48,888 bases of DNA from Rhodospirillaceae bacterium. GTDB lineage: Bacteria > Pseudomonadota > Alphaproteobacteria > CACIAM-22H2. The stretch spans positions 1 through 48,888 of the forward strand of contig JAIXXA010000031.1 of assembly GCA_027490975.1 (NCBI GenBank). The letters run 5' to 3'. A program made the translations under genes and the position numbers. Of this stretch, positions 34,310-42,176 are shown in pieces; position 1 is the stretch's first letter, and each line of letters starts with the position of its first letter. The notes below the pieces were generated by a model. That model did not search any database, was not told the DNA's origin, and worked only from the letters and a program-made list of their open reading frames with translations.

Positions 34310-35178
34310 CGGGAACCGTGCATATCGTCGGCTATCTTTCGATCGACAGGATCGAAACCGGCCGCGATGCGGGCGACGGCGTGCCGGGCGGTGCTGCCCT
34401 GTACGCGGCCTTGGGGGCACGCGCGGCCGGTGCGGCGGTCGCGCTGCACGCGATGGCGGGCGCCGATTTTCGCGCCGACTGGCTGCAGCAGGCGGCCACG
34501 CTCGGGATCGATCTCGCTGGCGTTGTCCGGTGCTCGAGCCCCACGCGCCGTGCGCGTCTCGCCTATCGCGGCGACGAAAGCCGCGACAATGCGCACCATG
34601 CGCAGGAAGTGTGGTGGGAACGCACGCACGCCCTTGTCCCCGCCGTACCTGCGGCCCTCGCGGCAGGCGATGTCGTCGCACTGATGGCGGTGCCGAGCGC
34701 CGTCGCCGCACAGACGCTGGCAGCGGCCGCAAAGGCGGGGGCACGCGTCGTCATGGACACGAGCGCCGCTTTCGCTGCGGCGGAGCGCCAAGCCGTCTGT
34801 GCCAACGCCGCGAAGGCGCATATCTTCGCGCCGAGTTCCGAAGAAACGCGGCATCTCTGCCCGGACTGCAGCGACGATGCGGCGGCCTTTGCGCTTGCAG
34901 GCTTTGGCTGCAACGTGCTGCACAAGCGCGGAGCGGCCGGTGCATTTGCCGTTGCTGCCCGTGCCGCCACGGGCTTGCGGCTTGCGGCGCCGCCCGCAGC
35001 ATTGCGCGACCCGACCGGGGCCGGCGATGCGGTCGCAGGAGCCCTTGCGGCCGGAATCGCCGCCGGGCTCGATTTCATTGCCGCCGCGCGCGCAGCCTTG
35101 CAGATTGGCGCGCGTTGCGTTGGCGGCTGGGGGCCTGCAGCCCTTGGACTACGCTTCGAAGGATCGGCCGCACCATGA
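34306..35178 (+). CDS. PfkB-family carbohydrate kinase 1
   Basis: A 290-residue ribokinase-fold sugar kinase. N-terminal GYLSIDRIETG and VPGGAALYAALGA (substrate-binding GG motif) and the C-terminal DPTGAGDAVAGAL, whose Asp is the catalytic base, are clear. The length is like FrlD (about 260-300). It is coupled to the SIS gene before it and to the ATPase gene after it by ATGA overlaps. It probably phosphorylates the imported sugar derivative at C6 (inference from the FrlD/FrlB pairing). Confidence 0.88.
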   Translation: MTGTVHIVGYLSIDRIETGRDAGDGVPGGAALYAALGARAAGAAVALHAMAGADFRADWLQQAATLGIDLAGVVRCSSPTRRARLAYRGDESRDNAHHAQEVWWERTHALVPAVPAALAAGDVVALMAVPSAVAAQTLAAAAKAGARVVMDTSAAFAAAERQAVCANAAKAHIFAPSSEETRHLCPDCSDDAAAFALAGFGCNVLHKRGAAGAFAVAARAATGLRLAAPPAALRDPTGAGDAVAGALAAGIAAGLDFIAAARAALQIGARCVGGWGPAALGLRFEGSAAP

Positions 35179-36224
35179 GCCACATCGCGCTCCAGGACAT
35201 CGCAAAAAGCTTCGGCCCCGTGCGCGTGCTCGACGGCTGCTCGGTTGCCGTCGACAAGGGCACGGTGATGACGCTGCTCGGCCCCTCGGGCTGCGGCAAG
35301 ACGACGTTGCTGCGCACGCTTGCCGGTTTCGTCGAACCCGACAGCGGGCGCGTGGTCGTGGGCGGGCGCGACATCACCGACCTGCCGCCGAACCGCCGCC
35401 AGGTCGGCTACGTGTTCCAGTCCTATGCGTTGTTTCCGCATCTCGACGTCGCGGCAAACGTCGCCTACGGGCTGCGCGTGCGTCGCGTGAGCCAGGCCGA
35501 AACGCAAGCGCGCGTGCGAAAGGCGCTCGATCTTGTGTCGCTTTCGGCCTATGCCGACCGCTATCCTGCACGCCTGTCCGGCGGGCAGCAGCAGCGCGTG
35601 GCAATCGCGCGTGCTCTCGTACTCGAACCCGAAGTGCTGCTGCTCGACGAGCCGTTCAACGCGCTCGACGCCAAGCTGCGCCTGTCGATGCAGATCGAAT
35701 TGCGCAAACTCATCGAGCGCGTCGGCATCACTTCGATCTTCGTCACGCACGACCAGCAGGAAGCCATGACGCTGTCGGATCGCGTGGCGGTGATGCGCGC
35801 AGGCCGCATCGAACAGGTCGGCGCCCCCATCGACATCTACGATCGGCCGCGCACCGCCTATGTGGCGGCTTTCATCGGCCGTGCCAACGTGCTCCCAGTC
35901 GACATACGCGGCGGCCGCGTCGCGCCCGATCCGGCTATTGCCGCCGCACGTGCCGACGGTGCCGCCTGGCTCGTCGTGCGGCCGGAGAACCTCGCGATCG
36001 AGAACGCAGGCGAAGGCCCGGGCTGGCACGGAACGGTCGCATTTGCGACGCCGCAGGGGGCGACGATCGAATACGAGATCGCTGTCGGCATGGCCGAGCC
36101 GCTGCGCGTCGTCGCCCTGCGCAAAGTCGGCGAACCGCCCGCAGCGGTAGGTTCGCCCGTGCGCGTGCGCGCGGTCGATCCGGCCGCCTGCGTCGTGCTG
36201 GGGGAGGGGCCGGACAGTGTCTAG
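35175..36224 (+). CDS. ABC ATPase, PotA/FbpC-like
   Basis: A 349-residue ATPase: Walker A GPSGCGKTT (about residues 36-44), Q-loop VFQSYALFPH, signature LSGGQQQRVAIARAL, Walker B VLLLDEPFNALD, switch His in VTHDQQEAMTLSDR. A C-terminal TOBE-type regulatory domain (about residues 245-349) includes WLVVRPENLAI. This architecture is standard for polyamine, iron and opine importers. It serves the two permeases that follow. ATGA overlap with the kinase gene. Confidence 0.95.
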   Translation: MSHIALQDIAKSFGPVRVLDGCSVAVDKGTVMTLLGPSGCGKTTLLRTLAGFVEPDSGRVVVGGRDITDLPPNRRQVGYVFQSYALFPHLDVAANVAYGLRVRRVSQAETQARVRKALDLVSLSAYADRYPARLSGGQQQRVAIARALVLEPEVLLLDEPFNALDAKLRLSMQIELRKLIERVGITSIFVTHDQQEAMTLSDRVAVMRAGRIEQVGAPIDIYDRPRTAYVAAFIGRANVLPVDIRGGRVAPDPAIAAARADGAAWLVVRPENLAIENAGEGPGWHGTVAFATPQGATIEYEIAVGMAEPLRVVALRKVGEPPAAVGSPVRVRAVDPAACVVLGEGPDSV

Positions 36225-37104
36225 CGCCCCGCTCCTGCGACGCATCCTGCACGGGCGCGGCATTTGGCCAGCCGTGCCGGCCCTCGCCTATCTGTTCGTG
36301 TTTCTGGCATTGCCGATGCTGACGCTGCTCGCCTTCGGGTTCGTCACGATCGACCGCGGGCGCATCGTCGCCGACACCTGGACGCTCGGCTACCTCGAAG
36401 CGGCCTTGGCCGACGATCTCGTCTGGCGGCTGATGTGGCGCAGCTTCTGGGTCGCCGCCGTGTCGTCGGTGCTTACGCTGCTGCTCGCCTATCCCGTCGC
36501 CTATCTGTTTGCCGAGGCCAAAGGCATCTGGCGCACGCTCATCCTCGTCGCAGTCGTCTCGCCGCTGCTGACGAGCGCCCTCGTGCGCGCCTATGCCTGG
36601 ATCGTGATCCTGGGCGGGCGGCGCGGGCTCGTGAACCAGACCCTGCTGTCGCTCGGGCTGATCGAACAGCCCTTGCGCATCCTCAACACGGACTGGGCCG
36701 TGCTGATCGGCATGACCCAGATCCATCTGCCCTTCATGATCCTGCCGCTGCTGGCGGTGCTCGCCGAGCGCGACCGGCGCCTCGAAGAGGCCTCGCTCAA
36801 TCTCGGGGCAAGCCAAACGGGAACCTTCTTCCGAGTCGTCGTGCCGATGTCCGTGCCTGCGATCTTCGCAGGTCTCGCACTGGTCTTTGCGGTGTCCTAC
36901 ACGAACTTCATCGTGCCCCAGCTGCTCGGCGGCGGCAGCTATTCGACGCTTGCGGTGCAGGTCTACGAGCAGACGATCGTGGTGCTCGACTGGACGCGCG
37001 GCGCGGTCCTTGCCACGATCCTGCTATCGACCTGCTTTGCCTTCGTGCTCGCGATCGTCGCCTTCGGCAACCGTCTCGCGCGCTGGAACGAGTCCGCCGC
37101 ATGA
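36217..37104 (+). CDS. ABC permease 1 (PotB-like)
   Basis: A 295-residue permease of the PotB/spermidine-putrescine type with about six membrane helices and the coupling loop LEEASLNLGASQTGTFFRVVVPMSVP (about residues 188-213). The start is GTG at 36217, 8 bases inside the ATPase gene, preceded by a strong GGGGGAGGGG. Its stop overlaps the second permease by ATGA. Confidence 0.93.
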   Translation: MSSAPLLRRILHGRGIWPAVPALAYLFVFLALPMLTLLAFGFVTIDRGRIVADTWTLGYLEAALADDLVWRLMWRSFWVAAVSSVLTLLLAYPVAYLFAEAKGIWRTLILVAVVSPLLTSALVRAYAWIVILGGRRGLVNQTLLSLGLIEQPLRILNTDWAVLIGMTQIHLPFMILPLLAVLAERDRRLEEASLNLGASQTGTFFRVVVPMSVPAIFAGLALVFAVSYTNFIVPQLLGGGSYSTLAVQVYEQTIVVLDWTRGAVLATILLSTCFAFVLAIVAFGNRLARWNESAA

Positions 37105-37910
37105 CGAAGAATCTCGCCCCCATCGACCGCATCGGCCGCGTCGTGCTCGGCGTCGTCGCCGCGTTCTCGCTGCTGCTGCTCGTGGCACCGAGCCTCATCG
37201 TCGTCGCGATCTCGTTCGAGCCGCGCGGCTTCATCGCGTTTCCGCCGTCGGGATTTTCGCTGCGCTGGTACGAACACGTGTTCGCAAACCGCCAGCTCAC
37301 GGACTCGGTCGTCGTGAGCCTCTGGGTGTCGCTTGCCGTCGCCGGCATCACGCTCGCCCTCGGCGTGCCGGCCGCCTTCGCTTCCGTGCGCGGCACCTTC
37401 GCCGGCAAAGCGGCCGCCAACGCGTTTCTGCTCGCCCCGCAGATGATGCCGGGCATGGTGATCGGCATTGCGAGCCTGTTCTTCGGCGCCTATTTCGCAT
37501 TCCGCGCATCGAACGCGATGCTGATCCTCGCTCTTTCGGTCTTCTGTCTGCCGTTCGTGATCCGCATAGCGATGGCACGGCTTGCCGGGCTCGACCCGCG
37601 CCTCGACGAGGCCAGCGCCAATCTGGGTGCGGGAAAGCTCGAAACCTTCGTGCGCGTCACGCTGCCGCAATTGGGGCCGGCCCTTGTCGCCGCCGCCGCC
37701 TTCACCTTCATCGAAGCATTCGACAACGTGACCGTCGCCCTCTTCACGTCCGACGTGCGCGGCCGCCCCCTGCCGGTCGAACTCTACTATCTCGTGCAGT
37801 ACGACAGCACGCCCGCGATCGCGGCGATCTCGGCGCTTGAGATCGGCCTCTCCTTCGCGATCATGCTCGTGCTCGCGCGCACGGTCGGCCTCGAGCGGTT
37901 AGGACGTTAG
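37101..37910 (+). CDS. ABC permease 2 (PotC-like)
   Basis: A 269-residue permease of the PotC type. Helices are clear, with FPPSGFSLRWYEHVFAN after the first helix, as usual for PotC, and the coupling loop LDEASANLGAGKLETFVRVTLPQLGP (about residues 172-197). It pairs with permease 1. A second SIS gene begins 8 bases after its stop, so catabolic and transport genes are interleaved in a single transcription unit. Confidence 0.93.
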   Translation: MTKNLAPIDRIGRVVLGVVAAFSLLLLVAPSLIVVAISFEPRGFIAFPPSGFSLRWYEHVFANRQLTDSVVVSLWVSLAVAGITLALGVPAAFASVRGTFAGKAAANAFLLAPQMMPGMVIGIASLFFGAYFAFRASNAMLILALSVFCLPFVIRIAMARLAGLDPRLDEASANLGAGKLETFVRVTLPQLGPALVAAAAFTFIEAFDNVTVALFTSDVRGRPLPVELYYLVQYDSTPAIAAISALEIGLSFAIMLVLARTVGLERLGR

Positions 37911-37918
37911 GATTGACG

Positions 37919-39055
37919 ATGGCCGATTCGCAAGATCCCTATGCTGAGCGCCTGCGTGCTTTGCGCGCAGAGCCGTCGCGCGACGTCGCGGGCGATCCTG
38001 CCCGCTTGCGCCGCGTGGGCTTTACGCGCGACGAGATGGCAGGCCAAGGTGCGGCGATAACCGCTACGCTCGAAGTCGAAGCGCCCGCCTTGGCGGCCCT
38101 TGCGGCGCGTATCCGCGACCGCGGCTTCGACCATGTCGCGATCGCAGGCTGCGGCGATTCCTGGTTCGTGGGCATGGGCGTTCGTCACGCGTACGAAACG
38201 CTGACCGGGCGCCCTTGCCTTGCCGTGCAAGCACTCGATTACGCGACCTACGACCATGTCGGCACGGGCCCTGGGGGGATCGTGATCGGGCTCAGTGCGG
38301 GCGGCAACACGCCGGCGGTGATGGCCGCGTTGCGCACGGCGCGCGCGCGCGGCGCATTAACGGTGGGGGTCTCGAACACGGCTAACTCGGCGATCCTTAC
38401 GGAGTTCGACGGCGGTCTGCAGGTCCATGCGACGCGGCGTGGCTGGCCGACGCAGTCGAGCACGGCGGCAATGGCTTTGCTCGTGAAGCTCGGCCTCGCA
38501 ATCGCGCCCTCCTCGCCGCAGCAAACACAGATCGCCGCCGCCCTTGCCCTGGCCCCTGCCCTTGCCGACGCCACGCTTGCGCAATGCGATGGGGCAGCGG
38601 CACAAGCTGCCCGTGCGATCGCCGACGCGACGACCGTGTTCTTCGCCGGTGCCGGCCCGCACTACGCGACAGCCTGCTTTGCGGCGGCCAAACTGCGCGA
38701 GCTGTCGCCCGTGCACGCCGCCGCTTTTCCGCTCGAGGAGCTGCACCATTACCGGCTGCCCAAAGCAGGCGACGCGCTCTTTGTCGTCGCCCCGGACGCC
38801 GCAAGCCGCGAACGGGCCCTCGATACGGCTCTTGTCGGTGCGACCGAAGGTGCACGCGTCTATGCGCTTCTCTCGGCGCCCGACCGCGAGATCGAAGCCC
38901 GCGTTGCCGGCACGATCCAAGTGCCAGCGGCCGCGGCATCGCTGGCGACGATCGTGCATACGCCGGCAATCCATGCGCTTGCCTATCATTTCGCGATGGC
39001 GCGCGATGCGCTGGGGCTTGGCTATCCCGGCCGGCGCACCGAGGTGCGGACTTGA
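37919..39055 (+). CDS. SIS-domain sugar isomerase/deglycase-like protein 2
   Basis: A 378-residue double-SIS protein: VAIAGCGDSWFVGMGVRHAYE and GLSAGGNTPAVMAALR in the first domain, VFFAGAGPHYATACFAAAKLREL and AAFPLEELHHYRLPKAGD in the second. The LEELHHY segment corresponds to the catalytic region of GlmS/FrlB-like enzymes. It is only distantly similar to the first SIS protein of the operon. The ATG at 37919 was chosen (AGGA 6 bases upstream) over a TTG two codons earlier. It is coupled to a second PfkB kinase by TTGA. Confidence 0.82.
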   Translation: MADSQDPYAERLRALRAEPSRDVAGDPARLRRVGFTRDEMAGQGAAITATLEVEAPALAALAARIRDRGFDHVAIAGCGDSWFVGMGVRHAYETLTGRPCLAVQALDYATYDHVGTGPGGIVIGLSAGGNTPAVMAALRTARARGALTVGVSNTANSAILTEFDGGLQVHATRRGWPTQSSTAAMALLVKLGLAIAPSSPQQTQIAAALALAPALADATLAQCDGAAAQAARAIADATTVFFAGAGPHYATACFAAAKLRELSPVHAAAFPLEELHHYRLPKAGDALFVVAPDAASRERALDTALVGATEGARVYALLSAPDREIEARVAGTIQVPAAAASLATIVHTPAIHALAYHFAMARDALGLGYPGRRTEVRT

Positions 39056-40074
39056 CGGTCCGCGCCTTTGCGGTCGGCGGCGTGATCGTCGACTGCATTG
39101 TCGAAGCCAGCGGCATGCTGCATCTAAACCAACTCGGCGGCAACGCGCTGCATGCGGCGTCGGGGGCGCGCTTGTTTCTCGGCCACGTCGGTGTCGTGGG
39201 CCGTGTGCCCGCCACCTATCCGCAGGATGCCCTGGCCGCGACCGTCGATGGCCGGCTCGATCTCGCCGGGATCCGCGTCGAGTCCGCCGCGCGCGCCGAG
39301 CCCGAATGGTTCTTCCACAACACGGATGGCACGCGCGTGGACCATCTGCATGCCGCGCCCGCCGAAATGGGCGAATTGAACCTCGCGGGTCCTGTACTCA
39401 CGCCCGCCGAAGCAGCGCGCTGGCGTACGCATCTCGAGACCACAGCGTCGGGCCGCACGGGCTACGGCGCCTTTCGCGCCTTGCATCCGGTACGGCCCGA
39501 CGACGTACCGCGCGCCTATTGGCAGGCGCGCGGCATGCATATCGGCGCCAATGCGGTTCAACAGATGCTCTCCTGTGCGGCGGCCGCACACGCGGCCGGC
39601 CTGATCGCGACACTCGATCCAGGCTTCCAAGCCGCCAATCTGGGACGCGGCGAACTCGACGCCATCCTCGGCCATGTCGATGCGTTTCTACCCAGCGAAA
39701 AGGAACTGGCCGTGCTGCGGCCAAATCTCGGCCAGCACGCGGCGCTGGTCGACATTGCGGGCGCTTCGCGCGCCCTGATCGGCGTCAAACGCGGTGCGGC
39801 CGGTGCGCTTCTGCGCCTGCCGGACGGTAGGTTCGTCGAGGCGGCCGCCCTCGACGTTGCCGCACGCGATCCGGTCGGTGCCGGCGATGCTTTCTGCGGC
39901 GGCTTTTTGAGTGCGCTCGCCGATGGCCTTGACGGAGAAGCGGCTTTGCGCCGTGCGGTCGTGGCCGGTGCTTTCGCAGTCGAAGCGATCGGAGTCGCTC
40001 ATCTGCTCGGCGCCGACCGCGGCCTGCGCGATCGGCGACTGGCACAAGTCCAAACCACAAGGAGCCTGACTTGA
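39052..40074 (+). CDS. PfkB-family carbohydrate kinase 2
   Basis: A 340-residue ribokinase-fold kinase: VGGVIVDCIVEA and LGGNALHAASGARLFLG at the N-terminus, a SEKELAVLRPN segment, and DPVGAGDAFCGGF with the catalytic Asp near residue 283. Longer than kinase 1, so probably a different substrate. The start is a TTG overlapping the previous stop as TTGA; no ATG or GTG is in the right place, and homology starts at once. The next gene again starts at TTGA over this stop. Confidence 0.86.
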   Translation: MTVRAFAVGGVIVDCIVEASGMLHLNQLGGNALHAASGARLFLGHVGVVGRVPATYPQDALAATVDGRLDLAGIRVESAARAEPEWFFHNTDGTRVDHLHAAPAEMGELNLAGPVLTPAEAARWRTHLETTASGRTGYGAFRALHPVRPDDVPRAYWQARGMHIGANAVQQMLSCAAAAHAAGLIATLDPGFQAANLGRGELDAILGHVDAFLPSEKELAVLRPNLGQHAALVDIAGASRALIGVKRGAAGALLRLPDGRFVEAAALDVAARDPVGAGDAFCGGFLSALADGLDGEAALRRAVVAGAFAVEAIGVAHLLGADRGLRDRRLAQVQTTRSLT

Positions 40075-40880
40075 GCAACACACAATCCCTTTTTGCGACC
40101 CAACCGCGGATCATCGGCGCGCTGCATCTGCCCGATCTCGGTCTTGCGCGCGAAACGTCGATGGCCTGGCTCGAGGACTACACGCTCGCCAACGCGCGGG
40201 TTTTCGCCGAGGCGGGCTTCCCCGCACTGATGCTGCAGGACCAGACGCGCACGCAAACCGACGCAGAGCCCGTCACTATCGCGATCGTGAGCGCGCTCGG
40301 GCGACTGATCCGTGAGGCATTTCCGGCGATGCGGCTCGGTATCATCGTGCAGGCGCACGACGCAGTCGCCCCGCTTGCGATCGCGCACGCAACGGGTGCC
40401 GATTTCGTGCGGCTCAAGGTCTTCGTCGGCGCTTCAATGACGGCCGAGGGGCCGCGCACGGCCTTGTGCACGACCGCACGCACCTACAGGCATCGGATCA
40501 AGACCGAGAAGGTCGCGATCTTTGCCGACGTGTTCGACCGCACGAGCGTGCCGATGGTCGAACTGCCGCCCGAGCGTGCGGCCTTGTGGGCGCAATCGAT
40601 GGGGGCGGATGCCCTCGTCCTGACCGGCGATACATTTGCCGATTCGCTTTCGCGGATTGCAAAAGCGCGGGACGCGGGCGTCAAAGTGCCGATCGTGCTG
40701 GGCGGTTCTGTCACGCAAGAGAACGTCGTCGCCGCCCTCGAAACGGCCGACGCGGCGATCGTTTCGACGGCCTTGATGCGAAAAGGCTCGACAGACGACG
40801 ATCTGTTGCGCTGGGACGGGGAATTGGCCAAGCGCTTTGCCGATGCGGCCAAGGCGGCGACCGTCCGCAAAAGCCCATAA
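40071..40880 (+). CDS. BtpA/SgcQ-family TIM-barrel protein
   Basis: A 269-residue TIM-barrel protein of the BtpA family. Although named for photosystem I biogenesis, family members such as SgcQ sit in sugar operons. Visible family features are RIIGALHLPDLGLAR (strand 1), FPALMLQDQTRT, GADFVRLKVFVGAS, and the phosphate-binding end LTGDTFADSL and PIVLGGSVTQENV. The start is TTG at 40071 (AAGGAG 7 bases before), overlapping the kinase stop. As the last gene in the operon it may process a phosphorylated product of the SIS/PfkB steps; no activity can be assigned. Confidence 0.85.
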   Translation: MSNTQSLFATQPRIIGALHLPDLGLARETSMAWLEDYTLANARVFAEAGFPALMLQDQTRTQTDAEPVTIAIVSALGRLIREAFPAMRLGIIVQAHDAVAPLAIAHATGADFVRLKVFVGASMTAEGPRTALCTTARTYRHRIKTEKVAIFADVFDRTSVPMVELPPERAALWAQSMGADALVLTGDTFADSLSRIAKARDAGVKVPIVLGGSVTQENVVAALETADAAIVSTALMRKGSTDDDLLRWDGELAKRFADAAKAATVRKSP

Positions 40881-40991
40881 CCGACGCCTTCCTCGACGCG
40901 CCAGAAATTGTCGAACAAGAACAAGGGCGTTGCTGTACCAGACGGCCGCCGCGATTGAAATTCGCCGGTTTTGCAACAGTTTACTGGTGCC

Positions 40992-42176
40992 ATGACATCG
41001 CCCGCATTCCCGCCGTCGCGTGCCGCAGCCCTCGACCGTCTCGAAACATTCGTGCCGGGTGCTGGGCAGCGCTACGCTGTCGGGCGAAACGCCGATCCGG
41101 GCCCCGGTTGCCAAAGTGCGGTCTCCAGATTGTCGCCCTATCTGCGGCACCGCGTCGTCACGGAGGCCGAAGTGGTTGGGACCGTTTTGGCCCAACATAC
41201 GTTCGACGCCGCCGAGAAATTCATCCAGGAGGTTCTGTGGCGAACCTACTGGAAAGGGTGGCTCGAAATGCATCCCGCCGCCTGGTCCCGCTTTCTGGAC
41301 GAACGCGACGCGCATGAAGCAACCAACGCGGTCGCAGCTGCTGAAAGAGGCGAAACGGGCATCGAAGGGTTCGACGATTGGGCACGTGAACTTGTCGAGA
41401 CCGGCTATCTGCATAATCATGCGCGCATGTGGTTTGCCTCCATCTGGATTTTCACGCTGCGCTTGCCGTGGGCGCTCGGCGCCGACTTCTTCCTGCGCCA
41501 TCTGATCGACGCCGATCCGGCCAGCAATACGCTGTCTTGGCGTTGGGTTGCGGGCCTGCAGACGGCGGGAAAGACCTATCTTGCAACGCGCGACAATATT
41601 TCGCGCTACACCGGCGGCCGCTTTGCGCCGCGTGGCCTCGCAACGCAAGCGCTGCCGCTGACCGAAGCGCTGCTTCCGCCTGCCCGCCCGATAGCGCCGT
41701 TGCCCGCGCAAGCACCAGGCACGCCTGCCCTGCTGCTGGTCACGGCGGAAGACATGCATCCCGAATCGTTGTTCGATCGCCAAACCCGCTTTGTGGCAGC
41801 CATCGTTGCCGCGGACGCCGATCTGCTGTGGGGCGCGCACGCGCGCGCTTTCGTGCGTGGGGCGGCATCGGATGCGGCGACGCGCGTGGCGCATCATTTC
41901 GGCTGTCCGGCACAAGTTTCGGCGAAGCTCGATGCCGCGACGATCGTCGCGGCTGCACGCGCGATCGACGTTCGGCAGATCGTGACCGCAGCTGCGGCCG
42001 TCGGCCCCGTTGCAGACGCCTTGGCGCAGCTCGCCCCAGCGCTGGCCAAGGAGGGCATCGCGCTCGCAACCGTACGCCGGCGCTGGGACAGTGCATTCTG
42101 GCCGCACGCGACGCGCGGCTTTTTTGCATTCAAAAAACAGATGCCTGAAAAACTGCAAGACCTTTGCTGCGCATGA
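40992..42176 (+). CDS. Photolyase-like protein, FAD domain first, alpha/beta domain apparently C-terminal
   Basis: A 394-residue protein. Residues 12-220 match the linker and FAD-binding helical domain of photolyases: a LDRLETFVPGAGQRYAVGRN linker-like start, SRLSPYLRHR, FIQEVLWRTYWKGWLE, HNHARMWFASIWIF and DADPASNTLSWRWVAG. The normal N-terminal antenna domain is missing. Residues about 245-394 read as an alpha/beta unit (TPALLLVTAEDMHPES ... IALATVRRRWDSAFWPH ... FFAFKKQMPE) resembling that antenna domain, which suggests an inverted order. The FAD-contact region QTAGKTYLATRDNIS departs from the usual PYFRIFNP. The ATG at 40992 was chosen over a TTG seven codons earlier. It is coupled by ATGA to a canonical photolyase gene. 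Confidence 0.75.
   Translation: MTSPAFPPSRAAALDRLETFVPGAGQRYAVGRNADPGPGCQSAVSRLSPYLRHRVVTEAEVVGTVLAQHTFDAAEKFIQEVLWRTYWKGWLEMHPAAWSRFLDERDAHEATNAVAAAERGETGIEGFDDWARELVETGYLHNHARMWFASIWIFTLRLPWALGADFFLRHLIDADPASNTLSWRWVAGLQTAGKTYLATRDNISRYTGGRFAPRGLATQALPLTEALLPPARPIAPLPAQAPGTPALLLVTAEDMHPESLFDRQTRFVAAIVAADADLLWGAHARAFVRGAASDAATRVAHHFGCPAQVSAKLDAATIVAAARAIDVRQIVTAAAAVGPVADALAQLAPALAKEGIALATVRRRWDSAFWPHATRGFFAFKKQMPEKLQDLCCA

Noticed and set aside
32168-34744. Minus-strand open frame of about 858 codons opposite the receptor, SIS and kinase genes
   Set aside because: Composition is typical of antisense frames and it crosses three well-supported plus-strand genes.
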